A stretch of DNA of 16,697 nucleotides from an uncultured Lachnospiraceae bacterium (GCA_947174725.1 CAMWKA010000008.1:1-16697), one strand, 5' to 3'. Positions 8,024 through 15,430 are shown, counted from the stretch's first letter. Program-made: numbers and translations. The notes: generated by a model from the letters alone, not told the origin.

Positions 8024-8028
8024 GAAGT

Positions 8029-8034
8029 AGGGAG
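8029..8034 (+). promoter_or_regulatory. Ribosome binding site deciding the antitoxin start
   Basis: AGGGAG directly touches the ATG at 8035, which is too close to be used. ATG 8044 is 9 nt away and is the better start. Confidence 0.7.
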
Positions 8035-8043
8035 ATGGTTGCT

Positions 8044-8325
8044 ATGGCAATGACAAAGGTAGAAATTGATATACCAGAGGAAATTGTACCATATACAGTG
8101 TTAGAGGATAAGGAAGCACAGATAACTAGAAATGCAATGTTGGTATATCCTTATATCAAAAGTGGAGTTATGTCTCATGGTAAGGCAGCGGAAATGCTGG
8201 GACTTCATAAGATTGACTTGATTGCATTGTATGGTAAATTGGGTTTACCATATTTTGATGAAACAGAGGAAGAATTTGAGGATGATTTGGTAGTAATAAA
8301 AAAATTAAGAGGTGCGATTGTATGA
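8044..8325 (+). CDS. UPF0175-family predicted antitoxin
   Basis: 93 aa. The stretch from about 25 to 70 matches UPF0175: RNAMLVYPYIKSGVMSHGKA (29-48), then AEMLGLHKIDLIALYGKLGLPY, a small helix-turn-helix in which an alpha helix and a short turn precede the recognition helix. The acidic tail (72-82) and a short basic end follow. UPF0175 genes are known to be paired with DUF3368 PIN-like genes and are predicted antitoxins (family knowledge). The stop overlaps the start of the next gene as ATGA, a typical toxin-antitoxin arrangement. The palindrome at its promoter suggests autorepression. The pair is visibly more AT-rich than the adjoining minus-strand genes, which suggests acquisition. Confidence 0.85.
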   Translation: MAMTKVEIDIPEEIVPYTVLEDKEAQITRNAMLVYPYIKSGVMSHGKAAEMLGLHKIDLIALYGKLGLPYFDETEEEFEDDLVVIKKLRGAIV

Positions 8326-8822
8326 TCGTTGTTTCAGATACTACACCAATCATTTCGCTAATGAAAGCAGGACAGTTGGAACTGTTACAGAAATTGTTTG
8401 GTGTAGTCTATATTCCGGAGGCAGTATATCGGGAATTGACAGAGAATGAAACATTTTCAGGAGAAGTAAAAATAATACAAGCATGTGAATTTATTTATGT
8501 AGAAGAAGTGGATAATGAGAAGTCTGTTATCATATTGCGCAATTTTACTGGCTTAGATGCTGGGGAAAGTGAAGCAATTATTTTGGCAGATGAAAAGCAT
8601 TCGGATGTACTGTTAATGGATGAGCATAAGGGTAGGCAGGTTGCAAAGAAAATGGGAATAACGATTACTGGCACTATTGGAATTCTAATACAGGCATTTG
8701 ATGAGGGCATGCTGATGAAGGAAGATGTGGAAAGATGTATTGAGTGGCTGAAGGAAAGCGGGATACGGATTAGTGAAAAGCTGTATCATAAGCTGAGAGA
8801 ACATATGGGAACATCAAGATAA
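8322..8822 (+). CDS. DUF3368 PIN-like domain protein, predicted toxin ribonuclease
   Basis: 166 aa, whole-length match to the DUF3368 branch of PIN-like nucleases. Acidic residues expected in the metal site are present: D6 (VVSDTTPI), E38 (VYREL), the GLDAGESEAI stretch (78-87) with D79, E82 and E84, and D100 (LLMDEHKGRQVA). The later GTIGILI segment (117-123) is also characteristic. PIN domains cleave RNA, and DUF3368 proteins are predicted toxins neutralised by the UPF0175 partner encoded in overlap upstream. A ribosome site AGAGGTG lies 7 nt before ATG 8322. No active-site residue looks lost, so the module may be functional. The gene converges on trmL, leaving 5 nt between stop codons and no visible terminator. 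Confidence 0.87.
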   Translation: MIVVSDTTPIISLMKAGQLELLQKLFGVVYIPEAVYRELTENETFSGEVKIIQACEFIYVEEVDNEKSVIILRNFTGLDAGESEAIILADEKHSDVLLMDEHKGRQVAKKMGITITGTIGILIQAFDEGMLMKEDVERCIEWLKESGIRISEKLYHKLREHMGTSR

Positions 8823-8827
8823 AAGGA

Positions 8828-9337
8828 TCAAAGTATTTCGTTGGCACCTTTCCATTTTAACCTATGCAGCTCCCCTTCCTTCCGGAAATCAACAAAGTGA
8901 TTCTGCCGGAGCGCTTCATAAAGCACGATACTGACCGCGTTGGAAAGATTCAGGGATCGGATTTCGCCAAGCATCGGGATACGGATGCAGTTTTCTTCAT
9001 TTTCCACAAGGATCTCTTCGGGGATACCGGCGCTTTCTTTCCCAAACATGATAAAATCATCCGTGCCAAAAGAAACATCCGCATAAGTTTTGTGCGCCTT
9101 TGTGGTTGCCATATAGATCTTTGCATGGGGATTTTTGGATAGAAAATCCTCATAATCAGAGTAACATTCATAATTTAGGTGTTCCCAGTAATCCAGACCG
9201 GCGCGTCTCAGTTCTTTTTCGCCGATCTTAAAGCCAAGGGGTTCGATCAGGTGCAGCTTTGTCCCTGTTGCAACGCAGGTCCGTCCGATATTTCCTGTAT
9301 TTGCCGGAATCTCCGGTTCGTGAAGTACAATATTCAT
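8828..9337 (-). CDS. trmL: tRNA (cytidine(34)-2'-O)-methyltransferase (TrmL)
   Basis: SPOUT-class methyltransferase, 169 aa, that methylates the ribose of the wobble base in certain leucine tRNAs using S-adenosylmethionine. All three family motifs are visible: EIPANTGNIGRTCVATG near the N-terminus, FGKESAGIPEEI in the middle, and IPMLGEIRSLNLSNAVSIVL near the C-terminus, the last two forming the knotted cofactor pocket. The start at 9337 is chosen because AAAGGA lies 9 nt upstream; an ATG three codons earlier touches that site. Length fits the family (about 150-170 aa). It is the last gene of the minus-strand block, 68 nt behind the histidine kinase, so it could be read from the same transcript. 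Confidence 0.95.
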   Translation of the reverse strand: MNIVLHEPEIPANTGNIGRTCVATGTKLHLIEPLGFKIGEKELRRAGLDYWEHLNYECYSDYEDFLSKNPHAKIYMATTKAHKTYADVSFGTDDFIMFGKESAGIPEEILVENEENCIRIPMLGEIRSLNLSNAVSIVLYEALRQNHFVDFRKEGELHRLKWKGANEIL

Positions 9338-9346
9338 AGTTATCAT

Positions 9347-9352
9347 TCCTTT
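9347..9352 (-). promoter_or_regulatory. Ribosome binding site deciding the trmL start
   Basis: AAAGGA on the minus strand, 9 nt from the ATG at 9337; the ATG ending the alternative start at 9346 lies against it. Confidence 0.7.
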
Positions 9353-9369
9353 CGCTTAGGCAAAAACGT

Positions 9370-9385
9370 AATGAAAATTTTCATT
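9370..9385. repeat. 16-bp perfect palindrome between kinase gene and trmL
   Basis: AATGAAAATTTTCATT equals its reverse complement. On the minus strand it is followed by ACGTTTTTG, so it might be a weak attenuator with a 6-bp AT-rich stem, or a protein site. AT-richness makes chance possible. Confidence 0.3.
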
Positions 9386-9405
9386 TCCAAATTTAAATTG
9401 TCAGT

Positions 9406-10842
9406 TTATATTTCATTATCTTCCGTTTCTATCTCCGCCGAGATCGGCAGGGAAAAGATAAATTCTGATCCGACGCCTTCCGTACTGATCACGTTGATAT
9501 TCTCCCCGTGGGCGCGGATGATCTCGCGGGTAATGGAAAGCCCAAGACCTGTTCCTTTTTTATCCTTTCCACGGGAAATATCGGTTTTATAAAAGCGGTC
9601 CCAGACAAGATGGATACTTTCCTTGGGGATACCGATACCGCTGTCCTTAACGGAAACAAATATTTTATTATGTTTTTCCGTTGTTTCTATCTTAATGAGA
9701 GATTTTCTATGGCTGAATTTGATTGCGTTGTCAAGCAGATTGTAGATTACCTGCTGAACTTTAGTAAGATCCGCATAGACATAAAATGTTTCTCCGGTCA
9801 GGGTCAGCTCAATACCGATATTTTTCTCGCGGCATTTTCCCTCAAAAGTAGATACGGTCCGCCGGATCACGCCATTGATATCGAAATCTGTTTTCTCCAA
9901 AATCATTCCCTGAGTATTTAAATTATTCAGCGTCAGTAAACTATTGGTCAGCTTGATCAGACGGTCGGATTCATTAATGACGATATCAATATATTTTGGA
10001 TACATTTCCACGGGGATCGTACCGTCCTGCATGGCCTCCAGATACCCCTTGATAGAGGTCAGGGGAGAACGGAAATCATGGGACACATTGGCTACGATAT
10101 GTTTCTGGTTATCTTCTCCTCTTGCCAGTTCGGAAGCCATATAGGACAGGGAGGCAGCAAGATATCCGATCTCGTCTTCGCTTTCCACCTGTATCTCATA
10201 GTGGAGGTTGCCGCTTGCATACTGCTCTGTTGCGGTAATGATCTTCCGCAGGGGGATATATACCATCTCCGAAAAAAAGATCAGGATGATCATGGAAAGG
10301 AGCAGGATCACGCCCAGCATCAGGTAGTCAATATTTAAAAAATTGTTGCTTTCGTTTTGAAGTAAGGACGTATCGTAATGAATAATGATATAACCGTGTA
10401 CCATATATCCGGAGGTGATGGGGACGGATACGGTAAGCTGCTCTTGTTCAAAGCAGCCATAGAAATTGCCCAGCGAATAATAAGATCCGGATGTGGCGGT
10501 CGGATCAAATCCCTCGATCACAGCCGGTGAATCAATATTAATGGGAGTGGAAGAATCCAAAACAACAATACCTGAAGGGTTGATGATCCAAATCGTTGTA
10601 TTGTTCATCTGCGCAAGCAGATCGATTTGTTCTTTTGCCGTAACAAGTGAAGTCTGGTTCTGGTATAGATCGATGCCATAATTCTCCGCAATGATCGCGG
10701 CGGTTTGATAAAGTTCGCCTGCTTTACGTTTTAAACACTGATCCATCACCATTTCCTGCATAAAGGTGGTAACGACCACAAAGCCGAAAAAGGCAAAGAT
10801 AAGATATGCAATTATTAACTTAAAATATAAAGTTTTCCGCAT
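9406..10842 (-). CDS. Membrane sensor histidine kinase
   Basis: 478 aa kinase of the EnvZ/PhoR-like class, partner of the response regulator encoded just upstream. Membrane segments at about 9-29 and 172-192 enclose an extracytoplasmic sensor of about 140 residues. A HAMP linker follows (about 193-245), then the H-box NVSHDFRSPLTSIKGY (252-267) with phospho-accepting H255, the N-box QVIYNLLDNAIKF (364-376), the G1 box DSGIGI (400-405), the F-box WDRFYKT (414-420) and the G2 box GTGLGLSI (430-437). All catalytic boxes are intact. The extracellular part has no signal I can assign. The gene begins 21 nt after the response regulator stop; the ribosome site is weak (AGGGAT, too distant), which suggests lower or coupled translation. 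Confidence 0.95.
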   Translation of the reverse strand: MRKTLYFKLIIAYLIFAFFGFVVVTTFMQEMVMDQCLKRKAGELYQTAAIIAENYGIDLYQNQTSLVTAKEQIDLLAQMNNTTIWIINPSGIVVLDSSTPINIDSPAVIEGFDPTATSGSYYSLGNFYGCFEQEQLTVSVPITSGYMVHGYIIIHYDTSLLQNESNNFLNIDYLMLGVILLLSMIILIFFSEMVYIPLRKIITATEQYASGNLHYEIQVESEDEIGYLAASLSYMASELARGEDNQKHIVANVSHDFRSPLTSIKGYLEAMQDGTIPVEMYPKYIDIVINESDRLIKLTNSLLTLNNLNTQGMILEKTDFDINGVIRRTVSTFEGKCREKNIGIELTLTGETFYVYADLTKVQQVIYNLLDNAIKFSHRKSLIKIETTEKHNKIFVSVKDSGIGIPKESIHLVWDRFYKTDISRGKDKKGTGLGLSITREIIRAHGENINVISTEGVGSEFIFSLPISAEIETEDNEI

Positions 10843-10863
10843 AGTGTCTGTCGTAGATCCCTT

Positions 10864-11571
10864 TTATGTTAAAGTTTCAAATTTATAACCGATGCCCCAG
10901 ATCGTTGTGATCTTCCAGGCGTTGTGGTCCTTGATCTTTTCTCTTAACCGTTTGATATGTACATCAACCGTACGCGTATCGCCGGCATATTCATATCCCC
11001 AGATCTGGTCCAAAAGTTGTTCTCTGGTGAATACATGGTTCGGGGAAGCCGCAAGAAAATATAAAAGTTCCAGCTCCTTTGGCGGCATCTCGACCTTGTG
11101 GTTCATATAGACTACAGTATAATTGGTCCGGTTAATGGTAAGATCCGTATACTGTACTTCTTGCGAATCAGATGTCTGTTGCGCAGCAGGCGCGGCAGAC
11201 GGTTTATAACGCCTGAGGACTGCCTTAACTCTGGCAACCAGTTCTTTGGAATCAAAGGGTTTTTCCATATAGTCATCCGCTCCCAGTTCCAGTCCGAGTA
11301 CCTTGTCAAATACTTCTCCTTTGGCGGAAAGCATGATAATGGGAATGGAGGATTTCGCGCGGACTTCACGGCAGACCTGATATCCGTCGATGCCCGGCAG
11401 CATCAGATCTAACAGGATGATGTTAGGATCAAAGGCAGTCACGGCTGCAAGCGCGGATTCACCGTCGCCGACGATCTTCGTTTCAAAACATTCTTTCGTC
11501 AGGTATAGGCTGATCAGCTCCGCGATATTGGCGTCATCATCTACAATTAATATTTTTTGTTTTGTGCTCAC
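10864..11571 (-). CDS. OmpR/PhoB-family response regulator
   Basis: 235 aa DNA-binding regulator. The receiver domain (1-120) has the acidic pair D11/D12, phospho-accepting D55 (LLDLMLPG), S82 and K104. A linker rich in A, P and Q (about 124-136) leads to a winged-helix domain (about 138-233) with PPKELELLYFLAASPNHVFT, DQIWGYEY, then TRTVDVHIKRLREKI, the recognition-helix signature of PhoB/OmpR proteins. Translation starts at GTG 11571, preceded 7 nt away by GGAGG; there is no better ATG. It lies 44 nt behind mutS2 and 21 nt before its kinase. Target genes cannot be deduced; no obvious direct repeat for it was found next to the operon. Confidence 0.95.
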   Translation of the reverse strand: MSTKQKILIVDDDANIAELISLYLTKECFETKIVGDGESALAAVTAFDPNIILLDLMLPGIDGYQVCREVRAKSSIPIIMLSAKGEVFDKVLGLELGADDYMEKPFDSKELVARVKAVLRRYKPSAAPAAQQTSDSQEVQYTDLTINRTNYTVVYMNHKVEMPPKELELLYFLAASPNHVFTREQLLDQIWGYEYAGDTRTVDVHIKRLREKIKDHNAWKITTIWGIGYKFETLT

Positions 11572-11578
11572 TCGGTTT

Positions 11579-11583
11579 CCTCC
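11579..11583 (-). promoter_or_regulatory. Ribosome binding site for the GTG start of the response regulator
   Basis: GGAGG on the minus strand, 7 nt from GTG 11571, supports this non-ATG start. Confidence 0.75.
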
Positions 11584-11615
11584 ATATTTATCGTCGTTTT
11601 TTACATTTGCGCCGC

Positions 11616-14039
11616 TTAAAATTCCACGACCGTAACACCTGCGTCTCCCTCGCCCGGCTGCGCGAGATGATACGTTCTGATATAAGGGCAGCCGTTTAGA
11701 TAGTTATGGATGCCCTTTCGCAAAGCTCCGGTGCCTTTGCCATGGATAATGCGGATGCTTGGCAGGTGGCAGAGATAAGCGTCATCGATATGTTTGTCAA
11801 TTCTCGCAACCGCTTCGTCCACAGTCATGCCGATGACATTGATCTCCGCTGACATATTGGAGACCTTGGAAATATCCATCCTGCTATTTCCGGAAGATTG
11901 ATTGGAATAGCTTTGCGGATGATATTTGGAAGCTTTACCGGAAGCCTTGGAGGAAGCCTGTTTGGCTGGCTCCTCAGGATCCGCTTTTAAAAGGTCGGAT
12001 ACATGCACCTTAGAGGTGATGATTCCGCATTGAACGCTTACATATCCGCGGCTGTCCGGACGGATGGTAATGGTGCCTGTCAGGTTCATGGATTTGATTT
12101 TGACAGGAGTTCCGGGAAGAGCTTCTTTTTCGTCAAGCGGCTGTCCCGATGCCTTTGTCTTTTCTCTGACTGCCAGAGTAGCGTCCTTCTCTGCGATTTT
12201 TTGGCGGACATTCTGCCGTTTTTTCTCCATCGTCTGGATCTTCATCTGACCGCCCTGCTTCTGGAAGGCGCGGATCGTCTCGTCTGCAATCTCCGTTGCC
12301 TCTTTCAGGATATCCCGCGCTTCCTCCTGCGCTTCCCGTAGGATCCTGTCACGCTGGTCTTCCAGCTTTTCCTGCTTTGCTTCTATCACAGATTTTAGGT
12401 CTTCAATTTCTTTTTTATAGGATGCGATTTCTTCCTGTTCCTTTTCGATCCGGATCCGCTGTGCCTCTAAGTCTGAGATCACATTCTCAAAGCTCTCTTC
12501 TTCTTTGCTGATATGCTGTTTCGCATCCTCGATGATAAGGTCCGGCAGACCTAATTTTTTGGAAATAGCAAATGCATTGCTCTTGCCGGGGATTCCGATC
12601 AACAGCCGGTAGGTAGGACGCAGGGATTCCACATCAAATTCGCAGCTGGCGTTTTCTACAAAGTCTGTGGAAAGTGCATAGATCTTCAGTTCGCTGTAAT
12701 GAGTCGTTGCCATGGAGCGGACGCCTCTGTCATGCAGATGGTTCAGGATAGAGATCGCAAGCGCGGCGCCTTCCGTGGGATCGGTGCCGGCTCCGAGTTC
12801 ATCAAAAAGACACAGGCAGGAGTCATCGGCCCGCTTCAGGATATCAACGATATTTGTCATATGGGAGGAAAAGGTACTGAGACTCTGTTCAATACTCTGT
12901 TCATCCCCGATATCTGCGTACACTTCTTTAAATATGGATAGCATCGACCGGTCCAGCGCCGGGATATGAAGTCCCGACTGCCCCATCAGGGTCAAAAGCC
13001 CTACGGTCTTTAAAGTGACAGTCTTACCGCCGGTATTAGGACCGGTGATGACCAGCAGGTCAAAATCCTCGCCGAGGCGTACATCGATGGGGACCGCTTT
13101 GGAAGCGTCCAGCAGGGGATGCCTTGCCTGACGGAGTTTGATGATGTGGTCGTCATTAAATATGGGGCGTGTAGCATTTGTTTTCATGGCATAGGTTGCT
13201 TTGGCAAAAATAAAATCCAGCAGGGTCAGTGTCTTCTGATCTTCTGCGATCTCATCAGCATAACCGGCGCACATACCGCTGAGGGAAGCAAGGATGCGTT
13301 CGATCTCTTCCTGCTCCCGGATCTCCAATTCGCGCAGCTGGTTGTTCAGATTGACGACTGCGGCGGGTTCAATAAAGATCGTGGAGCCGGTGGAAGACTG
13401 GTCATGGATCATGCCGGGCACCTGATTTTTATACTCTGTCTTAACGGGCAGACAGTAACGGTTATTCCGCATGGTGACCACAGCATCCTGCAGATAGGTG
13501 CGGTACGTGGAGTTTACCATGGAATTTAACTGGGTATGGATCCGTCCGCTGATAACGCCATAGGATTTGCGGATGGAGGCAAGCTCATTGCTGGCGCTGC
13601 TGCTGATCTCATCTTCGGAGATGATGCAGCGGAAGATCTCTTTGGAAAGAGACGGAATCGGATCCAGTCTTAAAAAGTAATCTTCCAGAACGTCGGAGGG
13701 CGTATCAGTCCGATCCTTTGTACCATATTCCCGGATGTTGTCACTGCACTCCAAAATCCGCGCGATCACCAGCAGTTCCGCGGCAGACAATGTTCTTCCT
13801 ACCTTCAAATCTTTGATGATCCCACGGATGTCTTTATTGGCACCAAAAGATAAACGGTCATTTACAAAAAGCCGTTTCAATGCAGCTTCCGTTTCGGACT
13901 GCGCATGTTCGACCCATTCCGGATTGGAGGAGGGACGAAGTCTGCCGCACATGTTTTTGGCAGGTTCGCTTCCTGCGTATCCGGCAAGCGCGTCGGTAAT
14001 TTTTTCAAATTCCAGAATACGTAATACTTTTTCATTCAT
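11616..14039 (-). CDS. mutS2: MutS2: ribosome-collision/recombination ATPase with KOW-like and Smr domains
   Basis: 807 aa. MutS2 acts on collided ribosomes in Bacillus subtilis and was earlier linked to suppression of recombination (family knowledge). Order of parts: core/lever helices (1-300), ABC-type ATPase with Walker A GPNTGGKT (333-340), STFSSHMTNI (388-397), Walker B CLFDELGAGTDP (410-421) and TTHYSELK (445-452); a long coiled coil (about 505-625, rich in E/K/R/Q); a small beta domain (about 640-682, LPGTPVKIKSMNLTGTI); a low-complexity S/K/A/Q linker (690-725); and Smr (730-807) with HGKGTGALR (766-774). The usual LDLRG at the start of Smr reads INVIG (733-737). The start is set at the ATG giving MNEKVLRILEFEKI, which matches the usual MutS2 N-terminus; an upstream in-frame GTG lies inside the promoter. 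First gene of the minus-strand block. Confidence 0.96.
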   Translation of the reverse strand: MNEKVLRILEFEKITDALAGYAGSEPAKNMCGRLRPSSNPEWVEHAQSETEAALKRLFVNDRLSFGANKDIRGIIKDLKVGRTLSAAELLVIARILECSDNIREYGTKDRTDTPSDVLEDYFLRLDPIPSLSKEIFRCIISEDEISSSASNELASIRKSYGVISGRIHTQLNSMVNSTYRTYLQDAVVTMRNNRYCLPVKTEYKNQVPGMIHDQSSTGSTIFIEPAAVVNLNNQLRELEIREQEEIERILASLSGMCAGYADEIAEDQKTLTLLDFIFAKATYAMKTNATRPIFNDDHIIKLRQARHPLLDASKAVPIDVRLGEDFDLLVITGPNTGGKTVTLKTVGLLTLMGQSGLHIPALDRSMLSIFKEVYADIGDEQSIEQSLSTFSSHMTNIVDILKRADDSCLCLFDELGAGTDPTEGAALAISILNHLHDRGVRSMATTHYSELKIYALSTDFVENASCEFDVESLRPTYRLLIGIPGKSNAFAISKKLGLPDLIIEDAKQHISKEEESFENVISDLEAQRIRIEKEQEEIASYKKEIEDLKSVIEAKQEKLEDQRDRILREAQEEARDILKEATEIADETIRAFQKQGGQMKIQTMEKKRQNVRQKIAEKDATLAVREKTKASGQPLDEKEALPGTPVKIKSMNLTGTITIRPDSRGYVSVQCGIITSKVHVSDLLKADPEEPAKQASSKASGKASKYHPQSYSNQSSGNSRMDISKVSNMSAEINVIGMTVDEAVARIDKHIDDAYLCHLPSIRIIHGKGTGALRKGIHNYLNGCPYIRTYHLAQPGEGDAGVTVVEF

Positions 14040-14045
14040 AATCCG

Positions 14046-14075
14046 ATTATAACATATCACAGCCTATGACCGCAA
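14046..14075 (-). promoter_or_regulatory. mutS2 promoter placing the transcript start at the start codon
   Basis: On the minus strand: TTGCGG (14070-14075), 18-nt spacer, TATAAT (14046-14051), with an extended -10 (TG-T-TATAAT). Only 6 nt separate the -10 from the mutS2 ATG, so the predicted mRNA has almost no leader and no ribosome site. Confidence 0.65.
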
Positions 14076-14151
14076 TCAAACGAAAAACAAAATGTGATTG
14101 GAAAGTTATTCAAAGTGGGTGTCATCGTATGGATGTCAAAATTATGAATGA

Positions 14152-14183
14152 TATTGTATTTTCATTGCAAATGGCATACAATA
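14152..14183. promoter_or_regulatory. Nested dyad, candidate operator of the RelB/DinJ-YafQ operon
   Basis: An outer inverted repeat TATTGTAT/ATACAATA (14152-14159 with 14176-14183) encloses an inner one, CATT/AATG (14163-14166 with 14170-14173). It overlaps the promoter -35 region. Autorepression by the RelB/DinJ antitoxin or the toxin-antitoxin complex is the usual mode in this family; binding here is inferred. Confidence 0.5.
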
Positions 14184-14193
14184 ATATTATAAA
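14165..14193 (+). promoter_or_regulatory. Promoter of the RelB/DinJ-YafQ operon
   Basis: TTGCAA (14165-14170), 17 nt, TATAAA (14188-14193). A second reading, TTGTAT (14154-14159), 17 nt, TACAAT (14177-14182), is about equally good; the arms of the dyad would then be the promoter boxes. Confidence 0.6.
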
Positions 14194-14210
14194 ATTAATG
14201 GAGGTACAAT

Positions 14211-14474
14211 ATGGCTACATTACAAATTCGTGTTGAAGATTCTTTGAAATCGAAAGCAGATAACTTGTTTGCCAGCCTTGGGTTAGATACGTCAACAGCG
14301 GTACGAATTTTTTTGAATGCTGCCGTTGAACATGATGGAATTCCTTTTTCTATTGAACACAAAGCGATTCCGCCTTCACTTGCTCAGGCGGTTTCTGACA
14401 GCCGTAATCGCCGGAATTTACACGGCCCTTTTGACAGCGGTGAGGCAGCAGTAGCTGCAATGCTGGAGGATTAA
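14211..14474 (+). CDS. dinJ: RelB/DinJ-family antitoxin
   Basis: 87 aa. Residues 1-45 form the ribbon-helix-helix DNA-binding part: the strand ATLQIRVED (2-10), then helices through LKSKADNLFASLGLDTSTAVRIFLNAAV (12-39), with the GLDTSTAVR turn typical of RelB/DinJ. The C-terminal half (46-87) is the toxin-binding tail. A strong GGAGG (14200-14204) stands 6 nt before ATG. The YafQ-type toxin gene starts 4 nt after its stop. The antitoxin should mask the toxin and repress the operon through the dyad upstream. The symbol is given by family and by the YafQ partner; RelB would be an equally valid label. Confidence 0.9.
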   Translation: MATLQIRVEDSLKSKADNLFASLGLDTSTAVRIFLNAAVEHDGIPFSIEHKAIPPSLAQAVSDSRNRRNLHGPFDSGEAAVAAMLED

Positions 14475-14478
14475 ATCG

Positions 14479-14757
14479 ATGTATAAAATTGTTTATACCA
14501 ATCGGATGAAACATGATGCAAAACTAATGAAGAAGCGAGGAAAGAATATGGATAAATTGGCTGCTGTACTTTCCATGCTTGCCAGTGGCGATCCGCTTCC
14601 CATGCAATACCGTAATCATCAACTGACAGGAAATCTGCATGACTTTTATGAATGTCATATAGAGCCCGATTGGTTGCTTATATATCAGATTTTTGATGAT
14701 ACTCTTATCTTATCGGCAACGGCTACCGGCAGTCATGCGGATCTGTTTGGTAAATAA
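14479..14757 (+). CDS. yafQ: YafQ-family toxin, mRNA endonuclease
   Basis: 92 aa, the normal family length. YafQ cuts mRNA at the ribosome. Residues known to matter in E. coli YafQ line up by eye: H47 (NHQL, E. coli H50), H60 (CHIEPDW, H63), D64 (H-x3-D, D67), H86 (GSHADLF, H87) and F90 (F91). None is lost, so the toxin is likely active. Ribosome site: GGAGGA near the end of the antitoxin gene, about 10 nt before ATG 14479. The antitoxin stop is 4 nt away, so the genes should be co-translated. The pair is AT-rich relative to the mutS2 block. Confidence 0.92.
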   Translation: MYKIVYTNRMKHDAKLMKKRGKNMDKLAAVLSMLASGDPLPMQYRNHQLTGNLHDFYECHIEPDWLLIYQIFDDTLILSATATGSHADLFGK

Positions 14758-14845
14758 GTATATTTTTTTAAAAATTAAGTGGAATCAAAAATACACTTGT
14801 GATAAAATTATATATAAGAATTTTAAGAAAGGAATCCTAAATGCA

Positions 14846-15430
14846 ATGGATTATCGCGAGGAGATTAAAGATTATATCCGTATAGAGATAGAAGTACTAG
14901 AGAAAATGGATGTAGAAGCTATCAATGACGCGTTAAATCTTCTGCATGATACGCTACAAAAGGAAGGCAATATCTATATTTTTGGCAATGGCGGCAGTTC
15001 CGCGACGGCATCCCATTTCCAGAATGATTTTAATAAAGGAATATCGGAGCATACGGTGAAGAAATTTCGCTTCCAGTGCCTGAATGACAATATTGCGACG
15101 GTTATGGCGATTGCCAATGATATCAGTTTTGACGAGGTATTCCGCTTTCAGCTTACCGGTAAATTGAAGCCGGACGATATTGTGATTGCTATCTCAGGAA
15201 GCGGTAATTCCCGAAATGTGCTGAATGCGGTAGAATACGCCAGAAAACAGAATTGTAAGGTGATTGGACTGACAGGTTATGATGGAGGAAAGCTGAAGGA
15301 ACTCTCCGATATTTCTCTGCATGTACCGGTGAACAGCATGCAGATCACAGAGGATCTTCATATGGTTCTGGATCATTTGATGATGTCAGTCTTTTATAAA
15401 ACATTATGCGGCATCCCGCATATGAAATGA
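14846..15430 (+). CDS. GmhA-like SIS-domain sugar-phosphate isomerase
   Basis: 194 aa, a single SIS domain close to phosphoheptose isomerase (sedoheptulose 7-phosphate to D-glycero-D-manno-heptose 7-phosphate). Motifs are GNGGSSATASHF (47-58), SGSGNSRNV (117-125), GLTGYDGGKLKEL (141-153) and ITEDLHMVLDH (167-177). Set against E. coli GmhA by eye, the metal or catalytic positions H61, E65, Q172, H180 read H57, D61, E169, H177: two conservative changes shared, as far as I recall, with a Clostridia subfamily carrying NDFNKG after the loop. The substrate may therefore differ. The start is ATG 14846, about 11 nt after AAAGGAA (14828-14834); an ATG at 14841 is out of frame and closes after 14 codons. 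No dehydrogenase or kinase of the heptose pathway is next to it. Confidence 0.85.
   Translation: MDYREEIKDYIRIEIEVLEKMDVEAINDALNLLHDTLQKEGNIYIFGNGGSSATASHFQNDFNKGISEHTVKKFRFQCLNDNIATVMAIANDISFDEVFRFQLTGKLKPDDIVIAISGSGNSRNVLNAVEYARKQNCKVIGLTGYDGGKLKELSDISLHVPVNSMQITEDLHMVLDHLMMSVFYKTLCGIPHMK

Noticed and set aside
8823..8827. Shared bidirectional terminator between the DUF3368 gene and trmL
   Set aside because: Only 5 nt separate the stops and no GC-rich hairpin is seen nearby.
13119..13529. 136-codon plus-strand frame opposite mutS2
   Set aside because: It is opposite a well-supported gene and has no family resemblance.
14129..14236. 35-codon ORF running through the RelB/DinJ promoter into the antitoxin gene
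   Set aside because: No ribosome site, and it covers the promoter and operator-like dyad, so it is probably accidental.
14797..14818. Promoter before the SIS-domain gene (TTGTGA with TATAAG)
   Set aside because: The spacing is about 10 nt, too short; other combinations in this AT-rich stretch are no better, so none is claimed.
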